From Desulfocarbo indianensis (lineage in GTDB: Bacteria > Desulfobacterota > Desulfarculia > Desulfarculales > Desulfarculaceae), in contig LBMP01000005.1 of the NCBI GenBank assembly GCA_001184205.1, positions 186,001 through 250,000 on the forward strand: 64,000 nt of DNA, given 5' to 3'. The position numbers were made by a program, and so were the translations under genes. How positions within the stretch are numbered: position 1 is the first letter of the stretch; every line of letters begins with the position of its first letter. Positions 1 to 8,272 of this stretch are shown piece after piece. The notes beneath the pieces were generated by a model. That model made no database searches, had not been told where the DNA came from, and saw only the letters and a program-made list of their open reading frames with translations.

Positions 1-977
1 CGCATGGCCCGGTTGACCGGATTCTGGCGCACCGCCTCCACCAGCTCCCGCTTGCCCAGGATGATGCCGGCCTGGGGGCCTCCCATGAGCTTGTCGCCGC
101 TGAAGGTGACCAAATCCGTGCCGGCGGCCACGGCCTCCTGCACCGTGGGCTCCTTGGCCAGGCCGTACTGGGAGAAATCCACCAGGGTGCCCGAGCCCAG
201 GTCTTCCATGACCGGCAAATGATAGCGGTCGGCCAGTTGGCGCAGTTCGGGCAGGGTCACCTCGGTATGGAAACCCACCACCGCGAAATTGGAGGTGTGC
301 ACTTTGAGCAGCAAGGCGGTTTGCGAGGTGATGGCCTCCTCGTAATCGTGCAGGTGGGTCTTGTTGGTGGTGCCCACTTCTTTCAGGATGGCCCCGGAAC
401 GCGCCATGACGTCGGGTATGCGGAATGACCCGCCTATCTCCACCAATTGCCCCCGGCTCACGATCACCTCGCGGCCCTGGGCCGCGGTTTGCAGGCAGAG
501 AAACACCGCGGCCGCGTTGTTGTTCACCACGATGGCCGCCTCGGCGCCGGTGAGATCGGCCAGGAGCTGGGCCGCGTGCACGTAGCGCGAGCCCCGGCGG
601 CCCTCCTCCAGGTCGTATTCCAGATTGGTATAGGTGCGGTTGAGGCTCAGCAGGCGCTCCAAGGCGTTTTCCGCCAAAAGGGAGCGGCCCAGGTTGGTAT
701 GCACCACCACCCCGGTGGCGTTGACCACGCCCCGCAGGGAAGGCCGGGCCAATTCCCGCGCCAGCCGGGCCGCCTGGGTCGCCACGGCCGCCAAGGCCAG
801 CCGGCTCTCGTCCACCGCCTCGCCGGCCAGAATGGCCTCCCGCAGGTCGTCCAGGCCGCGGCGCACGGCCTGCTTGACGATGCCGCGCGGCAGTTCCTCT
901 TCCAGGGAGACCAGTTCCGGGCGGGCCAGGAGCTGGTCCACCTTGGGTAAGCGCGCCAATAGCTTTTGATCGGGCAT
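1..977 (-). CDS. selA: L-seryl-tRNA(Sec) selenium transferase (SelA), 3' end cut by window
   Basis: PLP enzyme that converts Ser-tRNA(Sec) to Sec-tRNA(Sec) with selenophosphate, in the cytoplasm. The reverse strand reads open from the left edge and contains SelA signatures: an N-terminal helical region, the stretch VVNNNAAAVFL, the motif EVGTTNKTH, and the PLP-lysine block FSGDKLMGGPQAG followed by NPVNRAMR. The C-terminal part lies outside the window. ATG codons occur at 986 and 977. I chose 977 because AGGA sits 8 bases upstream; the difference is three residues. selB, selD and tRNA-Sec are not in view. The gene matters here because two reading frames in this window contain in-frame UGA codons at Cys positions (28046-28048 and 41754-41756). 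Confidence 0.93.
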   Translation of the reverse strand, partial: MPDQKLLARLPKVDQLLARPELVSLEEELPRGIVKQAVRRGLDDLREAILAGEAVDESRLALAAVATQAARLARELARPSLRGVVNATGVVVHTNLGRSLLAENALERLLSLNRTYTNLEYDLEEGRRGSRYVHAAQLLADLTGAEAAIVVNNNAAAVFLCLQTAAQGREVIVSRGQLVEIGGSFRIPDVMARSGAILKEVGTTNKTHLHDYEEAITSQTALLLKVHTSNFAVVGFHTEVTLPELRQLADRYHLPVMEDLGSGTLVDFSQYGLAKEPTVQEAVAAGTDLVTFSGDKLMGGPQAGIILGKRELVEAVRQNPVNRAM

Positions 978-1038
978 GGGCTTCATCCTAAACCAGGCCG
1001 GCGCGGGCCAACCGCCGCCGGATGCATGATCTTCTGGC

Positions 1039-1599
1039 TTACAACAATTCAGAGCCCCGGGCAAGCCCCCCGTGCGTCAGCCAAAAGCGGGCAAAGGCCG
1101 CCACCACCAGGCTGTGGCTTATCCGGCCCTGCCGGATCAGTTGGGGGATATGGTCCAGGGGGTGCAGTTCCACCTTGATCTGCTCGGTGTCATCCGGCCG
1201 CGGCGGACCCGCCAGCCTGCAATCCAGGGCCAGACAGGTGTAGCAGCGGTTATCGAACAGGGCCGGATTGGGATGCACCCAGCCCAAGGGCTCCATTTTT
1301 TCGCCTTGGTAGCCGGTCTCCTCGGCCAATTCCCTGGCGCCGGCGATCATGGGCGATTCGCCGGGATCGATCAAACCGCCGGGAATCTCCAGGGTCACCT
1401 CGCCGGTGCCGTGCCGCCATTGGCGGATGAGCACCACCTGGCCGTCGGGGGTAAGCGGCACCACGTTGACCCAATCCGGCGAGCTGAGCAGCACGAACTC
1501 GTGGGACGGCCCGTCTCCCAGGCTGCGTTGGGCCAGGTCCACTTGCAATACCGGATGATCCAGCATCCGCCTGCGTTTCAAGGTCTGCCAAGCGCGCAA
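1039..1599 (-). CDS. Nudix hydrolase, ADP-ribose pyrophosphatase-like
   Basis: Predicted to hydrolyse a nucleoside diphosphate linked to another moiety, most likely ADP-ribose. The complete Nudix box G-x5-E-x7-REUxEExGU is visible as GLIDPGE...RELAEETGY around residues 75-97, preceded by the beta strands VVPLTPDGQVVLIRQWR typical of ADP-ribose pyrophosphatases. Length is 186 aa, usual for the family. The start is a TTG at 1599, supported by GAGGAGG about 7 bases upstream; the first in-frame ATG (1566) has no such site. It lies 60 bases upstream of selA on the same strand and may be cotranscribed. The substrate is inferred only from the family. Confidence 0.88.
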   Translation of the reverse strand: MRAWQTLKRRRMLDHPVLQVDLAQRSLGDGPSHEFVLLSSPDWVNVVPLTPDGQVVLIRQWRHGTGEVTLEIPGGLIDPGESPMIAGARELAEETGYQGEKMEPLGWVHPNPALFDNRCYTCLALDCRLAGPPRPDDTEQIKVELHPLDHIPQLIRQGRISHSLVVAAFARFWLTHGGLARGSELL

Positions 1600-1730
1600 T
1601 ATCCGACCTCCTCTTAGCCTATCAGCCAGCGATGAGCTTATAGCATCCGTCTCCGAAATCGGTTAGTATTACCAATAACATTTACCATTCGCCGCCCCTT
1701 GGCCTCTACTCCTAGCTTGGATGGTTATTC

Positions 1731-2192
1731 ATGAATGTTGAGTATATCAACCCTTTTCTGCGAGCAACCCTGAACGTGCTTAAAACCATGGCTTTCACCG
1801 AAGCCATCGCCGGCAAGCCTTACGTGAAAAAGGAACAGGTCGCCGGCGGAGACGTCTCGGGCATTATCGGCATAACGGGGGAAACCGATGGCTCGCTGTC
1901 CATATCCTTCAGCGAATCCTGCATCTGCTACATCGTCTCCAACATGTTCGGCGAAACCATCGGCAAGCTCAATCAAGAGGTGGAAGACGCGGTAGGCGAG
2001 ATAACCAACATGATCTCCGGCGACGCCCGCAGGGAGCTGGCCGAAAAGGGCATGGTGCTGCACGGCGCCATCCCCACCGTGGTGAGCGGCAAGAACCATA
2101 GCGTGAAGCACATGGCCAAGGGACCTTCCATTGCCATACCGTTTTCCACCAAGGCCGGCCACTTCGTGGTGGAGGTGTGTTTTAACAAATGA
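1731..2192 (+). CDS. cheX: CheX-type chemotaxis phosphatase
   Basis: 153 aa protein of the CheC/CheX/FliY family, which dephosphorylates CheY-P. The N-terminus INPFLRATLNVLKTM and the catalytic helix DAVGEITNM match CheX; E and N of ExxN are the expected catalytic residues, and a Pro lies about 22 residues downstream (AIPTVV). It is a stand-alone gene; no other che genes are in the window, so the partner response regulator is unknown. No convincing Shine-Dalgarno is seen before the ATG, but the protein aligns with the family from residue 1. Confidence 0.85.
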   Translation: MNVEYINPFLRATLNVLKTMAFTEAIAGKPYVKKEQVAGGDVSGIIGITGETDGSLSISFSESCICYIVSNMFGETIGKLNQEVEDAVGEITNMISGDARRELAEKGMVLHGAIPTVVSGKNHSVKHMAKGPSIAIPFSTKAGHFVVEVCFNK

Positions 2193-2201
2193 CCCCTCGC
2201 G

Positions 2202-2254
2202 GCACGCTGCGGGGTATCGGCGGGAACCAAATCATACCGAAGCAAGCTGCGGGG
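2202..2254. repeat. Two direct copies of a 13-mer GCAMGCTGCGGGG
   Basis: GCACGCTGCGGGG at 2202-2214 and GCAAGCTGCGGGG at 2242-2254, in the gap between cheX and yggT. The first copy also closes a small imperfect hairpin with CCCCTCGC at 2194-2201. No uridine tract follows, so it is not an obvious terminator. It may be the remnant of a dispersed repeat; this is low-confidence pattern recognition. Confidence 0.3.
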
Positions 2255-2294
2255 CGTTAGACCCGCGACAAAAGAATAAAACCGCGCGGGCGGC

Positions 2295-2597
2295 CTAACG
2301 GGCGATGCTGACCGGCGTGCCCACTATCATGGTTATCAGGCCGTCTATGACCACCAACTGCACGAAAAGAATGGCGAAGATCAAGAGCATCGGGGCGATG
2401 TCGATACCGCCGAAATTGGTGGGGATGATCCGCCGAATGCGGTAGAGCACCGGCTCGGTGACGCCATAGAGAAAACGCACTATGGGGTTGGAAGGATCGG
2501 GGCTGACCCAGGAAATGAGGGCGGCCGCGATGACCACCCACATATAAGCGCCCAGCACCCAGCTAATGAATTGTAGAATCTTGATCATGAAAACCAT
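2295..2597 (-). CDS. yggT: YggT family membrane protein
   Basis: 100 aa integral membrane protein with two hydrophobic segments (about residues 8-29 and 68-93) flanking the loop SWVSPDPSNPIVRFLYGVTEPVLYRIRR in pieces such as SPDPSNPIVRFL and TEPVLYRIRR, the hallmark of the YggT/CCB3 family. The exact role is unsettled; relatives are linked to cell shape, osmotic stress or cofactor assembly. AAAGGTG lies 8 bases before the ATG at 2597, which fixes the start. It is divergent from the PilZ gene at 2712. Confidence 0.85.
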   Translation of the reverse strand: MVFMIKILQFISWVLGAYMWVVIAAALISWVSPDPSNPIVRFLYGVTEPVLYRIRRIIPTNFGGIDIAPMLLIFAILFVQLVVIDGLITMIVGTPVSIAR

Positions 2598-2711
2598 GTC
2601 CCGTCACCTTTTCATCGCTTGATCATAGTGTGACCTATAGTGATGCTTGGGCTTGTCCCTGTCAAGGCCCGGCAAGGAGGAGACGGACGCCAGGAGGATT
2701 AAGCCAATAAG

Positions 2712-3449
2712 ATGAGCCAAAAAGACCTGCCCCCCCAAAGCGTATTAATGTCCACCTGTTTGCGTCCCGGCCGCCCCGTGGAACTCATCTTGGACACCAG
2801 CCTGGACCAGAATCAAATCGACGTGCGGCCCGCGCTGCTGCACGACCTGGACCCCAAGGGCCGTCTGGTTTTATCCCAGACCGCGCCGCCCCTGGGGCGC
2901 CGTTGGATCGGCCGCCAGGTCGAGATCACCTTTTTGGCCCGCTATCTCGACGTGCCAGGCGGCCGCTGGCTGCGGGTGGGTTACCGGGCCCCCATCGCGG
3001 ATTTGGTGGCGGATTACCGGCTGGATTCCACCAGGGTGGAATCGGTGATCATCGCGCCCAAGCCCCAAAAGCTCCAGCAAACCACCATCCGCCTGGCTTT
3101 CCGCTTGACGCCGTCGGCGGAAAGCCATCTGAGCCTTTGCTTTCGATCCGATGATAATCCGCTGGGCATCCTGGATATCTCGGCGGGCGGCGCGCGTTTC
3201 TCCCATCCCGATGCCTGGAGTTTCACTCCCGGCCAAAAACTCAACCTGGTCTTGAAAAGCCGGGAGGAGGTTTTGGATTTGCCCGGCCAGGTGATCCGCA
3301 GCGGAGAAAAAGAAGGGCCCTCCGTGCGGGGTTTGAGCATCACCGCCGTGCAGTTCATGATCCAGGACCTGGCCACCCGCCAGCGCCTGGGGCAGCTTTT
3401 GCAGAAAGAGCTGCGCCGGCAATTGGCCCGGCGTTCCGGACTATCTTGA
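2712..3449 (+). CDS. PilZ domain protein, probable c-di-GMP receptor
   Basis: 245 aa cytoplasmic protein. The N-terminal half resembles the YcgR-type flagellar brake or other PilZ-associated beta domain (about residues 15-110). The C-terminal PilZ domain shows the c-di-GMP binding arginine motif as RLAFR and the second motif DISAGG (D/N-x-S-x-x-G). The domain continues to VRGLSITAVQF and ends in a basic helix. AGGAGG lies 14 bases upstream of the ATG, slightly long. Together with cheX it suggests motility or surface-behaviour control, but no flagellar genes are in view. Confidence 0.85.
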   Translation: MSQKDLPPQSVLMSTCLRPGRPVELILDTSLDQNQIDVRPALLHDLDPKGRLVLSQTAPPLGRRWIGRQVEITFLARYLDVPGGRWLRVGYRAPIADLVADYRLDSTRVESVIIAPKPQKLQQTTIRLAFRLTPSAESHLSLCFRSDDNPLGILDISAGGARFSHPDAWSFTPGQKLNLVLKSREEVLDLPGQVIRSGEKEGPSVRGLSITAVQFMIQDLATRQRLGQLLQKELRRQLARRSGLS

Positions 3450-3626
3450 ATGGTTTTCCGGCTGTGCGGCGGCCCGGCCCGCCTTGGCCCATGGTGCGGC
3501 TTGAGATACGCATTTTAGGCTGTTATACTGAATCGTGATAATTCCGAATAACGGTCAACCAAAAAAGTGGCGGCTCTTACAGGTAATTATGGGCACGCCG
3601 TTTCCGGAAGGGGAGGACCTATCAGC

Positions 3627-4067
3627 ATGAGGCTTAATCGCGCGCTGGTTGCCCTGGGTTTGGCTTTGGTCTTGGGCATGGGCGTCAGCCTGGCGGTGGA
3701 AGCGGAAGTAAACAAACCCGAGGTTTGCCTGGATAAGGAACTCTGCGCCGAAAAGCTGCGCCACGGCAGCGAGGCGTTCAACCGCGGGCGCTACTCGGAG
3801 GCCAAGGCCTTTTTCCGCCAGGCGGTGCAGGCGGACCCCACTTCCATAAAGGCCTGGAGTTATTACGACCTGACCATCATGTACGACGCGGCGGAGCAGG
3901 TTAAGCGGGCCGGCCAGGTGAAGACCTCCGGCGCCCCCAAGCCGGGCTGCCCCGAAGGCGTGGGCGCGGCTCCGCCCATCCCCGGCGGCGGCGCGGCCAG
4001 CGCTCCGGCCCCCGCGCCCGCCGCCCCGGCCGCCATTCCGGCCATACCCAAGGACGAAGGCTGCTAG
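3627..4067 (+). CDS. Small exported TPR-like protein
   Basis: 146 aa. Residues 1-25 form a signal peptide (basic MRLNR, hydrophobic core, cleavage probably after a VEA-type site). The mature part has two Cys (VCLDKELCAEK) and one tetratricopeptide-like helix pair (HGSEAFNRGRYSEAKAFFRQ followed by AVQADPTSIKAWSYYD). The C-terminal third is Pro/Ala/Gly-rich and low complexity and ends with Cys. An upstream in-frame start at 3567 exists, but GGGGAGG 10 bases before 3627 and the signal peptide select 3627. Function unknown; likely periplasmic scaffold or lipoprotein-like, without a clear lipobox. Confidence 0.7.
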   Translation: MRLNRALVALGLALVLGMGVSLAVEAEVNKPEVCLDKELCAEKLRHGSEAFNRGRYSEAKAFFRQAVQADPTSIKAWSYYDLTIMYDAAEQVKRAGQVKTSGAPKPGCPEGVGAAPPIPGGGAASAPAPAPAAPAAIPAIPKDEGC

Positions 4068-4236
4068 GCCGGGCAGGCTGGTTTGAAACTGTTATCTTGT
4101 CGAACCAAGCTTCTTAAGCGCGCCCCGTCGGGCCATGAGATCGGCCGTGGAGCCGCTAAGACAAAAAGGTGTGGCGGCCACCGCTTTTAACGGTCCCGCC
4201 AACATGCAACCACATTAGTTTTAGGAGGGATTGCAC

Positions 4237-4836
4237 ATGAAAAAGGTATTCGTGGCCATCTTGGCGGTAGCCATGGTTATGACCTTCAGCGCGGTGGCGA
4301 TGGCGGCTGACAATCCGTTGGTGGACGCCGAAAAGAAAGTCCACGCGGAATACACCAAAATGATACCCAAAGAGAAATACGTCACCATCGACGATCTCTA
4401 TAAGAAATGGCAGGAGGTCATCGCCGGCAAATCCAAAGCCATCCTGCTGGACGTGCGCAGCCACCCCGAGTTCGACGCTTTCCATATCGAGGGTTCCAGC
4501 CACATCCACGCCGGTCACATGTACACCATCCCCAAGGCCATCAAAGACGCCAACGCCGAGATCTGGGTCTACTGCCGCACCCAGCACCGGGCCGGCTACG
4601 TGGCGGGCTTCCTGTATAAGTACGGCTACAAGAACGTGTATTACGTGGTCAAGGACAAGGACGGCGTGTCCGGCGGCATCGTGGGCTGGGTCAAGAAGGG
4701 CTACCCCATCGTGAACTACTGGTTCGGCTATGTTGACAAGGCCGGCATGCACTATGCCAAGCCTCCCCTGCAGGAGCGCAACTGCCAGAACTTCATCCGC
4801 GAGTTCACCGACCAGCGCGGAGAGAAATGCAAGTAA
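4237..4836 (+). CDS. Exported rhodanese-like sulfurtransferase
   Basis: 199 aa with a signal peptide (MKKVFVAILAVAMVM ... AMA/AD). The mature protein is one rhodanese domain: ILLDVRSHPEFDAFHIEGSSHI and the active-site loop VYCRTQHRAGYVAGFL with catalytic Cys. Predicted periplasmic transfer of sulfane sulfur or sulfur-binding. AGGAGG lies 8 bases before ATG 4237; a TTG six bases upstream is not needed. It is followed by a strong terminator, so it is probably monocistronic. Periplasmic rhodaneses are common in sulfur-metabolising anaerobes; the physiological substrate is not visible. Confidence 0.85.
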   Translation: MKKVFVAILAVAMVMTFSAVAMAADNPLVDAEKKVHAEYTKMIPKEKYVTIDDLYKKWQEVIAGKSKAILLDVRSHPEFDAFHIEGSSHIHAGHMYTIPKAIKDANAEIWVYCRTQHRAGYVAGFLYKYGYKNVYYVVKDKDGVSGGIVGWVKKGYPIVNYWFGYVDKAGMHYAKPPLQERNCQNFIREFTDQRGEKCK

Positions 4837-4860
4837 TCCGCTGAGTTTCGCCTAAGGACT

Positions 4861-4901
4861 AAAGGGGGAGGCCTCCTTGGCGGGCGCCTCCCCCTTTTTT
4901 T
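4861..4901 (+). terminator. Rho-independent terminator after the rhodanese gene
   Basis: Perfect 12-bp stem AAAGGGGGAGGC (4861-4872) with GCCTCCCCCTTT (4886-4897), 13-base loop, then a run of T to 4901. It separates the rhodanese gene from glycerate kinase, whose start is only 26 bases downstream. Confidence 0.9.
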
Positions 4902-4926
4902 CAACCCGCCTGCCCAGGAGCGAAAA

Positions 4927-6264
4927 ATGACGCCCGATTCCCTGCGACAGGACGCCAGCCAAATCCTCCAGGCCGCCCTCAAGGCGGCGGACCCGGCCTG
5001 GGCCGTGAAACAGGCCTTGCGCCTGCAAGGCGGGGCGCTCACCCTGGACGGCCGCAGCCTGGACTTGGCTCGCTTCGACCGTATCGTGGCGGTGGGCGCG
5101 GGCAAGGCCGGGGCCCCCATGGCCCAGGCCCTGGAAGAAGTCCTGGGCGACCGCCTGGCCGGAGGCCTGGTGGTGGTGAAAGACGGCCACGGCGGAGCCA
5201 CCCGAAAAATTCGCGTCATTGAGGCCAGCCATCCGGTTCCCGATGAGCGCGGCGTGGCCGCCGGCCAGGAGATCGCCGCTTTTCTGCAAGCCAACGCCGG
5301 CCCGCGCACCCTGGTGATCTGCCTCTTGTCCGGCGGCGGCAGCGCGCTTTTGGTAAGCCCGGCTCCGGGCTTGAGCCTGGCCGACAAGCAGGAGACCACC
5401 CGCCTGCTTCTGGCCTGCGGGGCGGACATCGCCGAGATCAACGCCATCCGCAAGCATCTCAGCCAATTGAAGGGGGGCGGCCTGGCCCGGCTGGCGGGCG
5501 AATCCCAAGTGGCGAGCCTCATCGTGAGCGACGTGGTGGGCGACCGCCTGGACACCATCGCCTCCGGCCCCACGGTGCCGGACCAGACCACCTGGGCCGA
5601 CTGCCGGGAAATACTCACCCGCCATGGCGTGTGGCAGCAAACGCCCGAGCCGGTGCGCCGCCGCATACAAGAGGGTCTTGACGGCAAGCTGCCGGACACT
5701 CCCAAACCCGGCCAGGCGCAATTGGCCAAGGTCATGAACCTGATCGTGGCCGGCAACCGCCAGGCCCTGGACCACGCCGCGGCCACGGCCGGGCAATTGG
5801 GCTATGCCCCCCTGATACTCAGTTCGAGCATCGAGGGCGAAACCTGCGACATCGCCCGCATGCACGCGGCCATGGCCCGCGAGGTGCGCGAGAGCGGCCA
5901 CCCCCTGCCGCCGCCCTGCTGCCTGATCAGCGGCGGGGAAACCACGGTGACCCTGAACGCCAGCCCAGGCAAGGGAGGCCGCAACCAGGAGTTCGCCCTG
6001 GCCTGCGCCCTGGATTTGGCCGGCCTGGCGGGCGTGCTGGCCCTTTCGGCCGGCACCGACGGCACCGACGGCCCCACCGACGCGGCCGGGGCCCAAGCCG
6101 ACGGCGACACGGTTTCCCGCGCCAAAGAACTGGGCCTGGAGCCGAGGCGCTTCCTGGCCGGGCACGACGCCTATAATTTCTTTGAGCCCTTGGGGGATTT
6201 GCTGATCACCGGCCCCACCCGCACCAACGTCATGGATATCCGCCTGATGCTCATCGGCCAGTGA
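4927..6264 (+). CDS. Glycerate 2-kinase (GckA/TtuD, MOFRL family)
   Basis: 445 aa enzyme predicted to phosphorylate D-glycerate to 2-phosphoglycerate. The N-terminal DUF4147 region has VAVGAGKAGAPMA, the nucleotide loop CLLSGGGSALL and the lysine-containing INAIRKHLSQLKGGGLA. The C-terminal MOFRL domain has the motif GGRNQEFALACAL and SAGTDGTDGPTDAAGA. Length fits the family. AGGAG lies about 6 bases before the ATG. The gene is alone on its strand segment, so the glycerate source (serine, tartrate or glyoxylate routes) cannot be told from context. Confidence 0.92.
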   Translation: MTPDSLRQDASQILQAALKAADPAWAVKQALRLQGGALTLDGRSLDLARFDRIVAVGAGKAGAPMAQALEEVLGDRLAGGLVVVKDGHGGATRKIRVIEASHPVPDERGVAAGQEIAAFLQANAGPRTLVICLLSGGGSALLVSPAPGLSLADKQETTRLLLACGADIAEINAIRKHLSQLKGGGLARLAGESQVASLIVSDVVGDRLDTIASGPTVPDQTTWADCREILTRHGVWQQTPEPVRRRIQEGLDGKLPDTPKPGQAQLAKVMNLIVAGNRQALDHAAATAGQLGYAPLILSSSIEGETCDIARMHAAMAREVRESGHPLPPPCCLISGGETTVTLNASPGKGGRNQEFALACALDLAGLAGVLALSAGTDGTDGPTDAAGAQADGDTVSRAKELGLEPRRFLAGHDAYNFFEPLGDLLITGPTRTNVMDIRLMLIGQ

Positions 6265-6347
6265 TAAGGCCGTTAAACCGCTGCCCGCCTGAATAGCGCC
6301 TCGTCTGCCAAGACGGCGCGGCCCTCTGACACCCCGCAGGCGTCGTC

Positions 6348-8030
6348 TCAGCTGGGCGTTTTGCGTCTGAGCAGCGTCCAATAGCGGTCGCGGGCCGCTT
6401 CCGCGAAATCTCTCCGTAAAACCGGCGCGAAGATTTGCAGCAGGGCGTTTCGCTCGGCCAACTCAATGGGATAGTTGGGTATCATGACCAGGCTGGCCTC
6501 GGCCAGCGCTGCCGGCTTGGGCCTGGCCTTAGCCAGATTAAAGGTGCGGTTAAGGTGGAAGAACGAATAAGCGCCGCGGGGAGGATGCAGATCCAGCAGA
6601 AAATTAAAGGGATTCACCATGTCCATGATGGCCACGCTGTCGCCCGGCCGGCTGTTTTTCTTGAGCAGGGCCACGCCGTCCTCGATGGTTTCCACATATT
6701 CCAGCTCGGCCAGCCAGCCGCGGCGCTGCCGCTCGCGTATGGTGAAGAGCTCAGCCAGGCCGTAGGAATCGCGGTCAATGCCGGAGATATAATCGCTATC
6801 TTTGTAGACGTATGCGTTTGGCAGCTTATCCAGCGCCATAGGCCGGCTTTGGGCCATGGGCCGCGACCGCGCGTTCATGATGACCAGCCCATAGGCCCTG
6901 TCCAGGAAAGGCTGCGCCAGCAGCAAAACCGACAAGGCCACCAAGCCGGCATAGGCAAAGCCGTTTCCTTTGGCCGAGCCTTCCCGCTGGTTGCCAACCG
7001 CCTGGCCTGATTGGGAGCGCGCCTTTTCCATCGCCCAAAGGCAGATCGGGAACAAGGCGACCAAATTGCTGTTTTGCGCGTTCTGGTTCAAGATCGCGCA
7101 GGAACTCAGAGTCACATAGGACACGAAACAGGCGTCTAGCAAACGGAATTTTATTATTCTTGTCGAAAACCAGATCACGGCGCTTATCAAAAGCAATTCA
7201 AACAGATTTTTATAAATGAAGTTTATGGCGGCGTATTTTCCTCCCCGCACGGCTCCGCTGGATTGCAGGGCCAAGCGGAGGTCGTGAAAATACGCCAGGT
7301 TCAGGCCGGGCATGATCAATTCAAGCGAAATAACGCATACCGCCAAAATCAAAAAGCAATAAAACGCCACCTTTCGATGATATTTGGATTTCAAACAAAG
7401 CATGGCCAGAAAGGCCAAGACTACGGCGAAGTAGGAAACCTTTAGATATAAAAGCATGACCAAGGCAATGGCTCCCACGCAGACGTCGGATAGCGCCTTT
7501 TTCTTATCAGTGCTTTGGGGGTCAATATACAAGGTAAAAACCACCAGCAGCAGCGCCCAGCCATAGCGATTGTAAAACATGGAATAGCTAATATAGTTGG
7601 CCGTGTCTCCCGCGTTCAGCGGCGCCGCCGACACCAGCCATACGTAGGTGACCAGGAGAAGGCCGCTCAAGGTTCCCAGCCTTTGCCAGGCGGCCGCCAG
7701 GCATAGCCCAAGGGCGATGGCCATGAATATCAGATCGGTCAGGGGCAGCATCAAGGTATATGAGCCGGTGATTTTCAATCCCAGGAAGGGCAGGACATAG
7801 CCCCACAATCCTATGGGCGTTATAAAGTCAAGATGAGGCAATTGGCCTTGGGTCAAGCGATAGGCCCCGTCCATATATGTAAAATTATCGTGCACCCATA
7901 CGCTGAGATAAATCGCCTGGTTTTTCCAGAGCAATAGCGCAGAAAAGCCCAACAACAACAAGCTGTAGCCGGCTGCGAGCCAGGTTGCGCGCTCTCTCAA
8001 CCAAGCACGCAGTTCCCCAAATAAAGGCAT
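6348..8030 (-). CDS. Multi-pass membrane protein, GT-C glycosyltransferase-like
   Basis: 560 aa from the ATG at 8030, which has AAGGA 8 bases upstream; a longer open frame to 8189 adds a non-conserved Gly/Lys-rich extension running through an 11-T tract and is rejected. About ten hydrophobic segments occupy residues 15-390, with a loop after the first (HDNFTYMDGAYRLTQGQLPH then DF) resembling the first periplasmic loop of ArnT/PMT-type GT-C enzymes, where acidic residues bind the lipid-phosphate sugar donor. A soluble C-terminal domain follows. It is divergent from two glycosyltransferases and a flippase, which supports a role in surface polysaccharide or lipid modification. Donor and acceptor are unknown. 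Confidence 0.6.
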   Translation of the reverse strand: MPLFGELRAWLRERATWLAAGYSLLLLGFSALLLWKNQAIYLSVWVHDNFTYMDGAYRLTQGQLPHLDFITPIGLWGYVLPFLGLKITGSYTLMLPLTDLIFMAIALGLCLAAAWQRLGTLSGLLLVTYVWLVSAAPLNAGDTANYISYSMFYNRYGWALLLVVFTLYIDPQSTDKKKALSDVCVGAIALVMLLYLKVSYFAVVLAFLAMLCLKSKYHRKVAFYCFLILAVCVISLELIMPGLNLAYFHDLRLALQSSGAVRGGKYAAINFIYKNLFELLLISAVIWFSTRIIKFRLLDACFVSYVTLSSCAILNQNAQNSNLVALFPICLWAMEKARSQSGQAVGNQREGSAKGNGFAYAGLVALSVLLLAQPFLDRAYGLVIMNARSRPMAQSRPMALDKLPNAYVYKDSDYISGIDRDSYGLAELFTIRERQRRGWLAELEYVETIEDGVALLKKNSRPGDSVAIMDMVNPFNFLLDLHPPRGAYSFFHLNRTFNLAKARPKPAALAEASLVMIPNYPIELAERNALLQIFAPVLRRDFAEAARDRYWTLLRRKTPS

Positions 8031-8272
8031 CGCCATATTCCTTGATTTCGCGCGGTGTTTGTCCCCAGGCGTTCGCGTGGCCACACCACTCTCGTTTTTT
8101 TTTTTGCCGCCGGGCCGGTGGGGCCTCACTCCTACTGCGCAATAGCCGTGCGGGCCGCCGTCAGGGTCATTTAGGCAAGGCCCCGGCAACCCCCTGGCCG
8201 CGATTATGATTCATGATATTATAGCAAAGCCGTTAGCCTGCGCAGTCCTAAGTGGCCGGGAGCAAGTCCTTC

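Noticed and set aside
8031-8189. 53-residue N-terminal extension of the GT-C-like protein
   Set aside because: It passes through an 11-T homopolymer (8095-8105) and lacks a Shine-Dalgarno; ATG 8030 has AAGGA upstream.
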